DNA from: an uncultured Lachnospiraceae bacterium
GTDB lineage: Bacteria > Bacillota > Clostridia > Lachnospirales > Lachnospiraceae
NCBI GenBank assembly: GCA_945834545.1
Contig: CAMAHO010000034.1
Coordinates: 1 to 14,482, forward strand
Direction of reading: 5' to 3'
Length of the DNA stretch: 14,482 bases
Each line of letters starts with the position of its first letter. The first letter of the stretch is position 1. Positions 1 through 6,254 of this stretch are shown here, in pieces. The notes under the pieces are model-generated. The model saw nothing but the letters and a program-made list of their open reading frames with translations. It had not been told where the DNA came from and did not search any database. The position numbers and the translations under genes were made by a program.

Positions 1-385
1 GGTGGTCCTGGGGACGGTAATTTCTGGCTTTTTTAGTGTCCCCGGTGGTCCTCCTACAATTAACCTATCAAGAGAAAACTAAAACCCCTCCGTAGTTATC
101 TTTCAATCACGCTGCGAATGCTGATTTTTCTAAATACTTTGATATTATCTTTAGAGCCGTACGAGACCGTCGCCAATTCGCCGTCCTGGCTCAGTGGCGA
201 CTGCGTTCGACATCGTGTCGAACGCTCTCTGAGTACAGACAAAGTATTAAGAAAAATCAAGCATTCTCCGCTAATCGATTGAGAAGATAACTACGGAGGG
301 GTTTTAGTTTTCTCTTGGTAATCTAGCCACAGGAGGACCACCGGGGACACTAAAAAAGCCAGAAATTACCGTCCCCAGGACCACC
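1..385. repeat. Large imperfect palindrome, probable non-autonomous hairpin element
   Basis: Bases 1-55 are the exact reverse complement of 331-385. Bases 70-102 are the exact reverse complement of 284-316. Between them is a symmetric 14-nt bubble (56-69 against 317-330). Pairing continues imperfectly inward from about 103-141 against 241-283. The centre holds two adjacent hairpins: GTCGCCA 169-175 with TGGCGAC 195-201, and GCGTTCGACA 203-212 with TGTCGAACGC 216-225 around a TCG loop. The outer arms contain GGGGAC and GTCCCC (10-15/38-43 and 343-348/371-376). The left edge is cut by the window. No ORF with a ribosome site is present. The structure resembles a MITE or REP-type element; that identity is inference. 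Confidence 0.8.
203..225. repeat. Perfect 10-bp hairpin in the palindrome core
   Basis: GCGTTCGACA (203-212) pairs perfectly with TGTCGAACGC (216-225) around a three-base TCG loop. A second hairpin (169-175/195-201) ends one base before it. Both are enclosed by the long arms, giving a branched fold in single-stranded DNA or RNA. It could be a recognition hairpin for a transposase or a dimer-binding palindrome; the sequence does not decide. Confidence 0.6.
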
Positions 386-490
386 GCGAACCCCAGGACC
401 ACCCGACCAGGACCACGGCGAACCCCAGGACCACCGCGACCCCCGAGACCACCGAGCCACCCAAACCCCGGGACCAACGAGAACCAAACC
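377..490 (-). repeat. Degenerate ~18-bp tandem repeats (GGTGGTCCT family)
   Basis: Plus-strand units GCGAACCCCAGGACCACC occur at 386-403 and 418-435. A variant with CGAGACCACC lies at 436-453 and a shortened unit at 404-417. Beyond 453 the units decay (GAGCCACCC, CCCGGGACCAACGAG). The 9-mer AGGACCACC occurs at 334-342, 377-385, 395-403 and 427-435. Read on the minus strand, the array starts about 9 bp after the stop codon of the 88-aa gene and grows more regular towards the palindrome. Open frames across it encode only Gly/Arg- or Val-rich low-complexity sequence and are not called as genes. Confidence 0.75.
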
Positions 491-498
491 AAGAACGC

Positions 499-765
499 TC
501 AATCTTCCTCCAGAATTCGGATTTCCAAATAGTCGAAATCCGGTTGCTCGATAAAGTTATCGGAGGTAAAACGGGTATGGCTAAATCTCCCAAATTCCTT
601 TATGTTTTTATCCAACCAGATAGGGGTGGAGATATCCAATGCTTCTGCTGAGGTAGAGAGAGCACGGAATACCTTGTGGGTACGGGTGTCCACAGAAGGA
701 TCCTCAATCACCGTATCTTTTATCAAATGATTTTCTTTATAGATTCTTGACCACATGCGAAACAT
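499..765 (-). CDS. Conserved small protein of unknown function (88 aa)
   Basis: The 88-residue protein starts MFRMWSRIYKENHLIKDTVI and ends YLEIRILEED. It has no signal peptide, membrane segment or cysteine cluster, and is rich in charged and aromatic residues. I recall similar short proteins with FRMW near the start and FDYLEI near the end in Lachnospiraceae genomes, without an assigned function; this is memory, not a search. The start is supported by AGGAGA (773-778 on the plus strand) with 7-nt spacing, and a sigma-A-like promoter lies at 804-832. It is the only minus-strand gene, divergent from relQ, and its stop codon sits about 9 bp from the repeat array. That it is a real gene is likely; its function is unknown. 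Confidence 0.75.
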   Translation of the reverse strand: MFRMWSRIYKENHLIKDTVIEDPSVDTRTHKVFRALSTSAEALDISTPIWLDKNIKEFGRFSHTRFTSDNFIEQPDFDYLEIRILEED

Positions 766-803
766 GTTGCATTCTCCTTTTTTATTCCGACAAGAGTGGT
801 TAT

Positions 804-832
804 ATTGTACCGAAGAAGTCGGTGGGATTCAA
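804..832 (-). promoter_or_regulatory. Sigma-A-like promoter for the 88-aa gene
   Basis: On the minus strand, TTGAAT (827-832) and TACAAT (804-809) are separated by 17 bp, with the start codon about 38 bp downstream. The spacer contains a 5-bp inverted repeat, ACCGA 809-813 with TCGGT 819-823, which could be an operator or chance. Confidence 0.5.
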
Positions 833-865
833 GCGAAAGTTGAGAGCAAGACTGTCTGGACGACC

Positions 866-900
866 CAGGGGTCAAATGGACCTGTCTCCCATGTCCCCCG
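866..900. repeat. Possible REP-like degenerate hairpin repeat
   Basis: This stretch contains GGTC (870-873) and GACC (879-882) as a small stem, followed by GTCTCCC and TGTCCCCC. On the minus strand it reads GGGGGACATGGGAGACAGG and then TCCATTTGACCCC. This style of G-rich GGGGACA sequence resembles the short intergenic repeats tied to Y1 (RAYT) transposases in Clostridia. The assignment rests on resemblance only, and the short ORFs across it look fortuitous. Confidence 0.3.
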
Positions 901-932
901 GCAGTGAAATTTTTATGAAATCCGCACCAGAC

Positions 933-963
933 TTCACACAAGGACGAAGTTTTGTGATACACT
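933..963 (+). promoter_or_regulatory. Candidate promoter for relQ
   Basis: TTCACA (933-938) lies 19 bp upstream of TACACT (958-963). The latter is preceded by TGA, giving an extended -10 (TGnTACACT). The spacing is long, so the extended -10 carries most of the weight. The predicted start site (about 970) falls just before the hairpin at 974-1005. Confidence 0.4.
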
Positions 964-973
964 AGTAATAGCG

Positions 974-1005
974 CTTTGCAACATTCCTGTATCGGAATGG
1001 CAAAG
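974..1005 (+). promoter_or_regulatory. 12-bp hairpin in the relQ 5' leader
   Basis: CTTTGC (974-979) pairs with GCAAAG (1000-1005), and CATTCC (982-987) pairs with GGAATG (994-999). The two stems are separated by an AA bulge (980-981), and the loop is TGTATC. The hairpin ends 14 nt before the first ATG of relQ and would be near the 5' end of its mRNA. Possible roles are mRNA stabilisation or translational control. Confidence 0.5.
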
Positions 1006-1019
1006 GCATACGAAATAGA

Positions 1020-1688
1020 ATGAGGTTAGTGCCGGATATGAATGACATAATTGAAAAGCTTGGAATTAAGGGCGACGATATAGACAGCTGGAATGAGGTG
1101 ACACTGGTATACAGTGCAGCTCTTAGGCAGGTGCAGACAAAGATTGAGATTTTAAATGAAGAGTTTCAGCATGTACATCAGTACAATCCGATAGAACATA
1201 TTAAAAGCCGTATCAAGTCACCTGAAAGTATTGTCAAGAAATTAAGGCGACATGGGTATGAGTCCACCATTGAAAATATGGTAAATCATTGCAACGACAT
1301 AGCAGGAATCCGAATCATCTGTTCCTTTACATCCGATTTGTACCAGATAGTGGACATGTTAAAGAAACAAAAGGACTTGGAAATTGTAGCTATCAAGGAT
1401 TATATTACATACCCTAAGGCAAGCGGCTACAAGAGCTATCATTTGATTGTATCTATTCCTGTATATCTGTCAGATCGAATTGTGAATACCAGAGTGGAGA
1501 TACAGGTACGTACGGTAGCCATGGATTTTTGGGCCAGCTTGGAGCATAAGATTCATTATAAGTTTGAGGGAGATGCTCCGGAGCATATTAAGAATGAATT
1601 GGTGGAATGTGCCAGGATGGTTTCTGATTTGGATGCCAGGATGTTGCATCTAAATGAGGAGATAAATGCGAAAGGAAGGGCGAAATAA
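1020..1688 (+). CDS. relQ: Small alarmone synthetase, RelQ-like (GTP pyrophosphokinase)
   Basis: This 222-aa protein consists of one RelA/SpoT synthetase domain without the hydrolase, TGS or ACT domains of long Rel enzymes, matching the size of RelQ/YjbM (about 211 aa). It would transfer pyrophosphate from ATP to GDP or GTP in the cytoplasm to make (p)ppGpp. Family motifs are in order: CNDIAGIRIIC (91-101, with the metal-binding Asp93), YPKASGYKSYH (131-141, nucleotide stacking) and VEIQVRTVAMDFWASLEHK (159-177, with Glu160). The C-terminal helix has acidic and basic patches typical of the tetrameric enzyme. The first ATG (1020) lacks a clear ribosome site. Met7 at 1038 has GAGGT 11 nt upstream and is an alternative start. 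It is divergent from the 88-aa gene and appears monocistronic. Confidence 0.9.
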   Translation: MRLVPDMNDIIEKLGIKGDDIDSWNEVTLVYSAALRQVQTKIEILNEEFQHVHQYNPIEHIKSRIKSPESIVKKLRRHGYESTIENMVNHCNDIAGIRIICSFTSDLYQIVDMLKKQKDLEIVAIKDYITYPKASGYKSYHLIVSIPVYLSDRIVNTRVEIQVRTVAMDFWASLEHKIHYKFEGDAPEHIKNELVECARMVSDLDARMLHLNEEINAKGRAK

Positions 1689-1740
1689 AAGCCCCATACA
1701 TGAGGAGTGCCCGAGCACCTTTCGGCACCCGGGCTTATTA
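1689..1740 (+). terminator. Possible terminator or stem-loop after relQ
   Basis: AAGCCC (1689-1694) can pair with GGGCTT (1731-1736). Inside lie GTGCC (1707-1711) and GGCAC (1724-1728); an alternative pairing is GCCCG (1709-1713) with CGGGC (1730-1734). The trailing TTATTA is a weak U tract, so an intrinsic terminator is plausible but not clean. Confidence 0.35.
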
Positions 1741-1949
1741 TGAAAAATTTTCTTGTATTCGTCTTTGTTGATAGAATTAGTATAACTAATAAATGTGAAC
1801 AAATTATGAACAAGATGTTAATTGTTATTGAATACTAACAAAAGAAGAAAATATAGATATACAATTATATACAAAGTGCACAAAAAACGAGTCGAATTTT
1901 GTATAATAAAAAAGGATGAATATTGTACCTCAGAGAAGAATGCATATAC
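1741..1949. other. AT-rich intergenic region without a supported gene
   Basis: This stretch precedes the promoter of the coiled-coil gene. It holds a small inverted repeat (ATTAGT 1776-1781 with ACTAAT 1785-1790) and a TATAAT at 1902-1907 with no good -35. A 70-codon open frame starting at 1822 overlaps the next gene, lacks a ribosome site and is not called. Confidence 0.5.
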
Positions 1950-1978
1950 TTGTCACAAAATCGGAAAAATGATAGAAT
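1950..1978 (+). promoter_or_regulatory. Sigma-A-like promoter with extended -10
   Basis: TTGTCA (1950-1955) and TAGAAT (1973-1978) are separated by exactly 17 bp, and TGA precedes the -10. The predicted start site near 1985 is close to the ATG at 1988, which argues that translation begins at the later ATG (2018). Confidence 0.6.
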
Positions 1979-2017
1979 GTTTGCAGTATGAGGAAACCTA
2001 TGGCTGGAGGGAAGAAA

Positions 2018-2581
2018 ATGGATACACTAATTGATAAGTTAGCACAGAAGTTTAATGCACAAGAAATTATTAAAGCCAATACCACCGCTGAGGCAGCGCA
2101 GGTTGGTATGCTTAAGGAGCAGGTTGAGAAATACGAGCAGTGCCTTAACAGACTTCAGACTCTGTTAGAAGAAGCCAGCCAGAGACCTGCCTTAATCCAG
2201 AGTATGGATGAAGAGGAAAAACAGAAATTTAAGGATGATTTGACAGCATTGTTGGACAATAAGCTGGAACAGGGCAATCGTGATTCCAGCCAGCTGTTAG
2301 ACGAGAAACTGGGAGAGTTTTCCAAGGATGTCAATGAGAAAAACGATCAGGTACAGGAAGAAATCCACAAGGAATGCGTCAAGGTTTACCGCAACATTCA
2401 AACTGTAGTTGAGGAAAAGATAGACCAGACAACAGCTAAAACAGACGAGAAACTCCTAAAATTGAGTAAGAAACTCACGGGGATAAAGGTAGCGGCAGTT
2501 TTTGCCTTGCTTTTCTCCTTTGCCACAATGGCGGGCGTTGCCTTTCAGATTTTGGAGTATTTTAAATTATTGCCATTCTAA
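2018..2581 (+). CDS. Coiled-coil protein with C-terminal membrane anchor, unknown function
   Basis: This 187-aa protein has a short N-terminal region (LIDKLAQKFNAQEIIKANT), then about 130 residues rich in Glu, Lys and Gln with heptad-like hydrophobic spacing (residues 30-150). A single hydrophobic segment (about 155-178, GIKVAAVFALLFSFATMAG) and a nine-residue tail follow. The topology suggests a tail-anchored protein with the coiled coil in the cytoplasm. I do not recognise a named family, though similar N-termini seem familiar from Lachnospiraceae hypothetical proteins. The start at 2018 is chosen because GGAGGG (2006-2011) sits 6 nt upstream; the ATG at 1988 has no ribosome site and lies at the predicted transcript start. 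It is probably transcribed alone. Confidence 0.8.
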   Translation: MDTLIDKLAQKFNAQEIIKANTTAEAAQVGMLKEQVEKYEQCLNRLQTLLEEASQRPALIQSMDEEEKQKFKDDLTALLDNKLEQGNRDSSQLLDEKLGEFSKDVNEKNDQVQEEIHKECVKVYRNIQTVVEEKIDQTTAKTDEKLLKLSKKLTGIKVAAVFALLFSFATMAGVAFQILEYFKLLPF

Positions 2582-2698
2582 CTAGAAAACGATAAGAGAA
2601 AAGGCAATAGGAATTGTTGGATAAAAGAGTCGGGATGTGCCATGCAGGGATCCATAGAAGGTCAGCTTGCCTCCCGATTTATGGATATGGAGTTTAGA

Positions 2699-3271
2699 AT
2701 GTCAGAATATAAGAAACAAATTTGGAATCCCGGCAATATGCTTTACCCCTTGCCGGTTGTTATGGTGACTGTGACAGATAAGGAAGGAAACGACAATATT
2801 ATCACCATAGCCTGGGCAGGAACGACCTGTTCCGACCCGGCCATGGTGTCGATTTCAGTCCGCCCGGAACGATATTCCTACCAAATGCTCAAGGATACCG
2901 GGGAGTTTGTCATCAATCTTCCTACCAAGGATTTATGCTTTGCCACGGATTATTGCGGGGTAAAGAGCGGAAGAAACGTGGATAAATTTAAGGAGCTGGG
3001 GCTGACAAAGCAGGCTGCAAAATTTGTGAAGGCTCCCATTATCGGGGAGTGTCCTGTAAGCATAGAGTGTAAGGTGGAGCAGATACTGCCCTTGGGCAGC
3101 CACGATATGTTCCTAGCTCGCGTACTGGCAGTACAGGCAGATGAAAGGTACATGGATGACAAGGGACGCTTTTGCCTGGAAAAGGCGGAGCCTATCGTGT
3201 ATTCCCATGGAGAGTATTTTACCTGTGGAAAAAATATTGGAAAGTTTGGATATAGCATCAAAAAGAAATAA
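2699..3271 (+). CDS. Flavin reductase-like FMN-binding protein
   Basis: This 190-aa protein belongs to the flavin reductase-like, FMN-binding split-barrel group. It carries the lead WNPGNMLYPLPVVMVT, then ITIAWAGTTCSDPAMVSISV and RPERYSYQML, which line the flavin pocket in this family, and GEFVINLP. Such proteins bind FMN and reduce flavin or small substrates using NAD(P)H; the real substrate cannot be told. The Cys in YFTCGKNIG near the C-terminus is notable but its role is unknown. The start at 2699 is preferred because GGAG (2689-2692) lies 6 nt upstream and the family usually begins just before the WNPGNMLYPLP stretch. An upstream ATG at 2642 would add 19 residues without a good ribosome site. 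Only three bases separate its stop from the peptidase gene, suggesting co-transcription. Confidence 0.85.
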   Translation: MSEYKKQIWNPGNMLYPLPVVMVTVTDKEGNDNIITIAWAGTTCSDPAMVSISVRPERYSYQMLKDTGEFVINLPTKDLCFATDYCGVKSGRNVDKFKELGLTKQAAKFVKAPIIGECPVSIECKVEQILPLGSHDMFLARVLAVQADERYMDDKGRFCLEKAEPIVYSHGEYFTCGKNIGKFGYSIKKK

Positions 3272-3274
3272 CCT

Positions 3275-4879
3275 ATGAGAAGAAAAAAAAGAAGGAGGCT
3301 TGCAAAGGCTTCTAAGCATATTAAGATAAAATTTACATATATTAAATATACAATCCTTGCTCTTTTTGCCTGCCTTTTCTTTGTGGATGGGTATGTGCCC
3401 TTTGAGGAGACCGGGGATAACTTTTTTTATGTCACCCTGAATGGACAGGCAGTAGGCAGCGTATGCTCTGCGGAAAAAGCGGAGGAGCTGATGTGGACGG
3501 CCAGGAAGAATATCGCTTCCAACAGACAAGAAATGACTTTTATGGACACGGATTTGTTTGTAAAAGGGGAGGAAGTGATCTGGGGAAAACTGGATTCAGA
3601 AGAGGTTATCTTAGCGAATATGGAGAAGGTTTTGCAGGGCAGCATACGCGAGACACTTCACAAAAGCTATACCGTGAAGGTGAACGAATATCTTGTGAAT
3701 CTGGGCAGTCAGGCACAGGTAGAGGGTCTTTTGCAGGCGGCGATAAACAGATACTCTGCGCAGAATAAATTTGTGGTGGAGCTGTCCCAGGATGAGGACA
3801 AGGAGTTCAATATTCTCACTGCAAAGGTGGTTGAAAAGACGGACGAGGTGGTAGAGGAGCCCAAAGAGGACTATTTGTCTGCCGGCTTGGACAAATATTT
3901 TCAGTTTGATCTGGAAAAAGAGGAAGAAGTCGAAGAGGAACAGGATTTTCAGGACTTCACCTACGGCTTGCTGGATGTGGATTTTGCCGAAAGGGTGGAA
4001 ATTGCTCAGGCCTACTTACCGAAGAATCAAATTACAGACCTGAATGTGGCGGTAGAGCAGGTCATTAAGGAGCAGGAGACCGCTACGGAATATACTATTT
4101 TGGCGGGGGATACCCTATCTGAGATATCCATCAACCTGAATATACCCCTTGACCGCATTATTGAGCTCAACAGTGATAAGCTGGAAAGCGTGAATACACC
4201 TATCCGAGTGGGAGATACTTTGATTGTTACCGTTCCGGAGCCGGAGTTGTCCGTCACCAGAGTGGAGAGGAATTACTATGAGGAAATCTACGACGCCCCC
4301 ATAGAGTACATCGATGTAGATACCTGGTACACCACGCAGACAGAAGTAATCCAGCAGCCTTCAGACGGATTCCGCAAGGTTGTTGCGGATGAAACTTATG
4401 AGAACAATACCCTGGTGAACCGCGAAATTGTGAAACAGGAAGTGGTTTTGGAGGCAGTCGCCAAGATTGTGAAACGAGGCACAAAGACGCCACCTACCTA
4501 TATCAAGCCTATCAGCGGCGGTCGCGCAACTTCCGGATTCGGTTACAGAAAAGCACCTACCAAGGGTGCTACCAGTAACCATAAGGGACAAGACTGGGCT
4601 ACCCCTGTGGGAACTAAGGTAGTTGCATCCTGCGGTGGTGTGGTGGCAAAGGCCGGATGGGGAAAAGGCTACGGTTACTGTATCTATATTAACCATGAGG
4701 ATGGAAGCCAGACCAGATATGCCCATTTAAGTAAAGTACTGGTGAAGGTCGGACAGACAGTTAAACAGGGAGAAAAGATAGCATTGAGCGGAAATACCGG
4801 CGTTAGTACCGGACCCCACATTCATTTTGAAATTTTGATTAATGGCGTTCAGAGGAATCCGCTTAAGTACATTCAATAG
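3275..4879 (+). CDS. Membrane-anchored M23 peptidase with LysM and G5 domains
   Basis: This 534-aa protein has, in order: a basic N-terminus (MRRKKRRRLAKASKHIKIK) and one membrane segment (about 22-40); an extracellular region (45-185); an acidic linker (about 186-228); a LysM peptidoglycan-binding domain (272-319, YTILAGDTLSEIS to IRVGDTLIV); a G5-type domain (about 324-402); and an M23 peptidase domain (about 412-530). The lysostaphin-type zinc ligands are present as His436 and Asp440 (NHKGQD) and His517 (GPHIHFE), with catalytic His484 (YAHLS). It should cut peptide cross-bridges in the wall from the outer face of the membrane. The ATG has no Shine-Dalgarno upstream, but the flavin reductase stop is three bases away, so translational coupling is likely. 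An AAGGAGG at 3292-3298 lies inside the ORF without a usable start after it. Confidence 0.9.
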   Translation: MRRKKRRRLAKASKHIKIKFTYIKYTILALFACLFFVDGYVPFEETGDNFFYVTLNGQAVGSVCSAEKAEELMWTARKNIASNRQEMTFMDTDLFVKGEEVIWGKLDSEEVILANMEKVLQGSIRETLHKSYTVKVNEYLVNLGSQAQVEGLLQAAINRYSAQNKFVVELSQDEDKEFNILTAKVVEKTDEVVEEPKEDYLSAGLDKYFQFDLEKEEEVEEEQDFQDFTYGLLDVDFAERVEIAQAYLPKNQITDLNVAVEQVIKEQETATEYTILAGDTLSEISINLNIPLDRIIELNSDKLESVNTPIRVGDTLIVTVPEPELSVTRVERNYYEEIYDAPIEYIDVDTWYTTQTEVIQQPSDGFRKVVADETYENNTLVNREIVKQEVVLEAVAKIVKRGTKTPPTYIKPISGGRATSGFGYRKAPTKGATSNHKGQDWATPVGTKVVASCGGVVAKAGWGKGYGYCIYINHEDGSQTRYAHLSKVLVKVGQTVKQGEKIALSGNTGVSTGPHIHFEILINGVQRNPLKYIQ

Positions 4880-4885
4880 GATTTG

Positions 4886-4914
4886 TTTACAAAATTTACA
4901 AAATATGTTATGGT
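4886..4914 (+). promoter_or_regulatory. Candidate murA promoter with extended -10
   Basis: TTTACA (4886-4891) and TATGGT (4909-4914) are separated by 17 bp, with TGT immediately before the -10. It lies directly after the M23 peptidase stop codon and 47 bp upstream of the murA ATG. Confidence 0.5.
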
Positions 4915-4961
4915 TTGAAATAGAAGGTTAAAAGCATTAAGCTTGCTATGAGGAGACTCGT

Positions 4962-6254
4962 ATGGAACGATACGCAATTAAAGGCGGAAATCCATTAGTA
5001 GGTGAGGTAGAAATAGGAGGGGCAAAGAACGCTGCGCTTCCTATTTTGGCTGCATCCACAATGACGAACGAAACCGTATATATAGACAATATGCCGGATG
5101 TCCGGGATATCAATGTTATGCTCAGCGCCATGAAGGATATCGGGGTGCTGGAGGAGAGAACCGGCAGACACCAGGTTACCTTAAATGCCGGGAATATTCA
5201 TTCTCTGGTAGTGGAGAATGACAGTATTAAGAAGATTCGTGCATCCTATTATCTGGTAGGAGCGCTGCTTGGAAAATACCATCATGCAGAGGTTGCTTTG
5301 CCGGGAGGCTGCGATATCGGCTGCCGTGCTATTGATCAGCACATCAAGGGCTTTAAGGCCTTAGGAGCGGAAGTAGTGATAGAGCATGGCTTAATCAAGG
5401 CAAAGGCTGAGAATTTAGTTGGAAACCATATCTATATGGACTGTGTTTCCGTTGGAGCCACCATCAATATTCTGATGGCGGCTACCTTGGCAGAGGGAAC
5501 GACAATTATCGAAAATGCTGCCAAGGAACCCCATGTTGTAGATTTGGCAAATTTCTTGAATAGCATGGGAGCACGCATTAAGGGAGCTGGTACGGATGTG
5601 ATTCGTGTAAAGGGTGTTACCAAGCTACATGGTTCAGAGTATACAATCATACCGGATCAGATTGAGGCAGGAACCTTTATGTTTGCAGCCGCCATTACCA
5701 AGGGAGATATTTTGGTGAAAAATGTCATCCCTAAGCATTTGGAGTCAATCACCGCCAAGCTTTTGGAGATTGGCTGCGAGGTGGAGGAGTCGGATGACTG
5801 TATGCGTGTGGTTGCTTCCAAGCCCTTGAAAACAACTCATGTAAAGACCCTTCCCTACCCCGGATATCCCACAGATATGCAACCCCAGATTACAACAGCT
5901 CTTGCTATGGCCCAGGGGACCAGTATCGTTACGGATACTATCTTTGAGAACCGCTTTAAATATGTGGACGAATTAATCAAGATGGGAGCCAATATAAAAG
6001 TAGAGGGAACCACGGCGATCATTGACGGAGTAGGTCATTTCACCGGGGCTACCATATCCGCTCCGGATTTGCGTGCCGGCGCTGCTCTGGTGTTGGCAGC
6101 ATTGTCTGCAGATGGCTTTACTTTGGTAGAAGATATCCAGTATATTGAGCGTGGATATGAGGATTTCCCGGAAAAGCTGCAGAGTCTGGGAGCCCAGATA
6201 GAGTTTGTGGAAAATGAGAGAGATTTCCAGAAATTTCAGTTAAAAACCGGTTGA
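4962..6254 (+). CDS. murA: UDP-N-acetylglucosamine 1-carboxyvinyltransferase
   Basis: MurA catalyses the first committed step of peptidoglycan synthesis, transferring enolpyruvate from PEP to UDP-GlcNAc in the cytoplasm. The 430-aa length is typical. Seen in the sequence: GGAKNAALPILAAS with Lys22 and Asn23; PGGCDIGCRAIDQHIKG with Cys117, the residue attacked by fosfomycin; and YPGYPTDMQPQ with Asp305. Because Cys117 is present rather than Asp, the enzyme would be expected to be fosfomycin-sensitive. The start is supported by GAGGAG (4950-4955), 6 nt upstream. Firmicutes often have two murA paralogues; which one this is cannot be told here. Its TGA stop is embedded in the TTGACA of the next promoter. 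The placement after a wall peptidase is consistent with a cell-envelope neighbourhood. Confidence 0.96.
   Translation: MERYAIKGGNPLVGEVEIGGAKNAALPILAASTMTNETVYIDNMPDVRDINVMLSAMKDIGVLEERTGRHQVTLNAGNIHSLVVENDSIKKIRASYYLVGALLGKYHHAEVALPGGCDIGCRAIDQHIKGFKALGAEVVIEHGLIKAKAENLVGNHIYMDCVSVGATINILMAATLAEGTTIIENAAKEPHVVDLANFLNSMGARIKGAGTDVIRVKGVTKLHGSEYTIIPDQIEAGTFMFAAAITKGDILVKNVIPKHLESITAKLLEIGCEVEESDDCMRVVASKPLKTTHVKTLPYPGYPTDMQPQITTALAMAQGTSIVTDTIFENRFKYVDELIKMGANIKVEGTTAIIDGVGHFTGATISAPDLRAGAALVLAALSADGFTLVEDIQYIERGYEDFPEKLQSLGAQIEFVENERDFQKFQLKTG

Noticed and set aside
377..490. CRISPR array
   Set aside because: Units are 18 bp and contiguous, without unique spacers of constant length, and no cas genes are nearby.
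304..593. Two minus-strand open frames (304-492 and 366-593) across the repeat array
   Set aside because: Low-complexity translation of an 18-bp tandem repeat, no ribosome site, and overlap with the palindrome arm or the 88-aa gene in another frame.
723..965. Overlapping open frames on both strands in the relQ/88-aa divergent region
   Set aside because: They cover the promoters and the REP-like stretch, have no ribosome site, and do not look like conserved proteins.
1822..2034. 70-codon plus-strand frame before the coiled-coil gene
   Set aside because: No Shine-Dalgarno, AT-rich biased composition, runs through a good promoter and overlaps the better-supported start at 2018.
2642..2698. Longer N-terminus for the flavin reductase
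   Set aside because: No good ribosome site at 2642, while GGAG precedes 2699 at correct spacing and the family begins near there.
3113..3529. Longer antisense open frames inside the peptidase, dnaE, pfkA and hydrolase genes
   Set aside because: They are shadows of strongly supported coding genes and have no independent ribosome sites or promoters that I could see.
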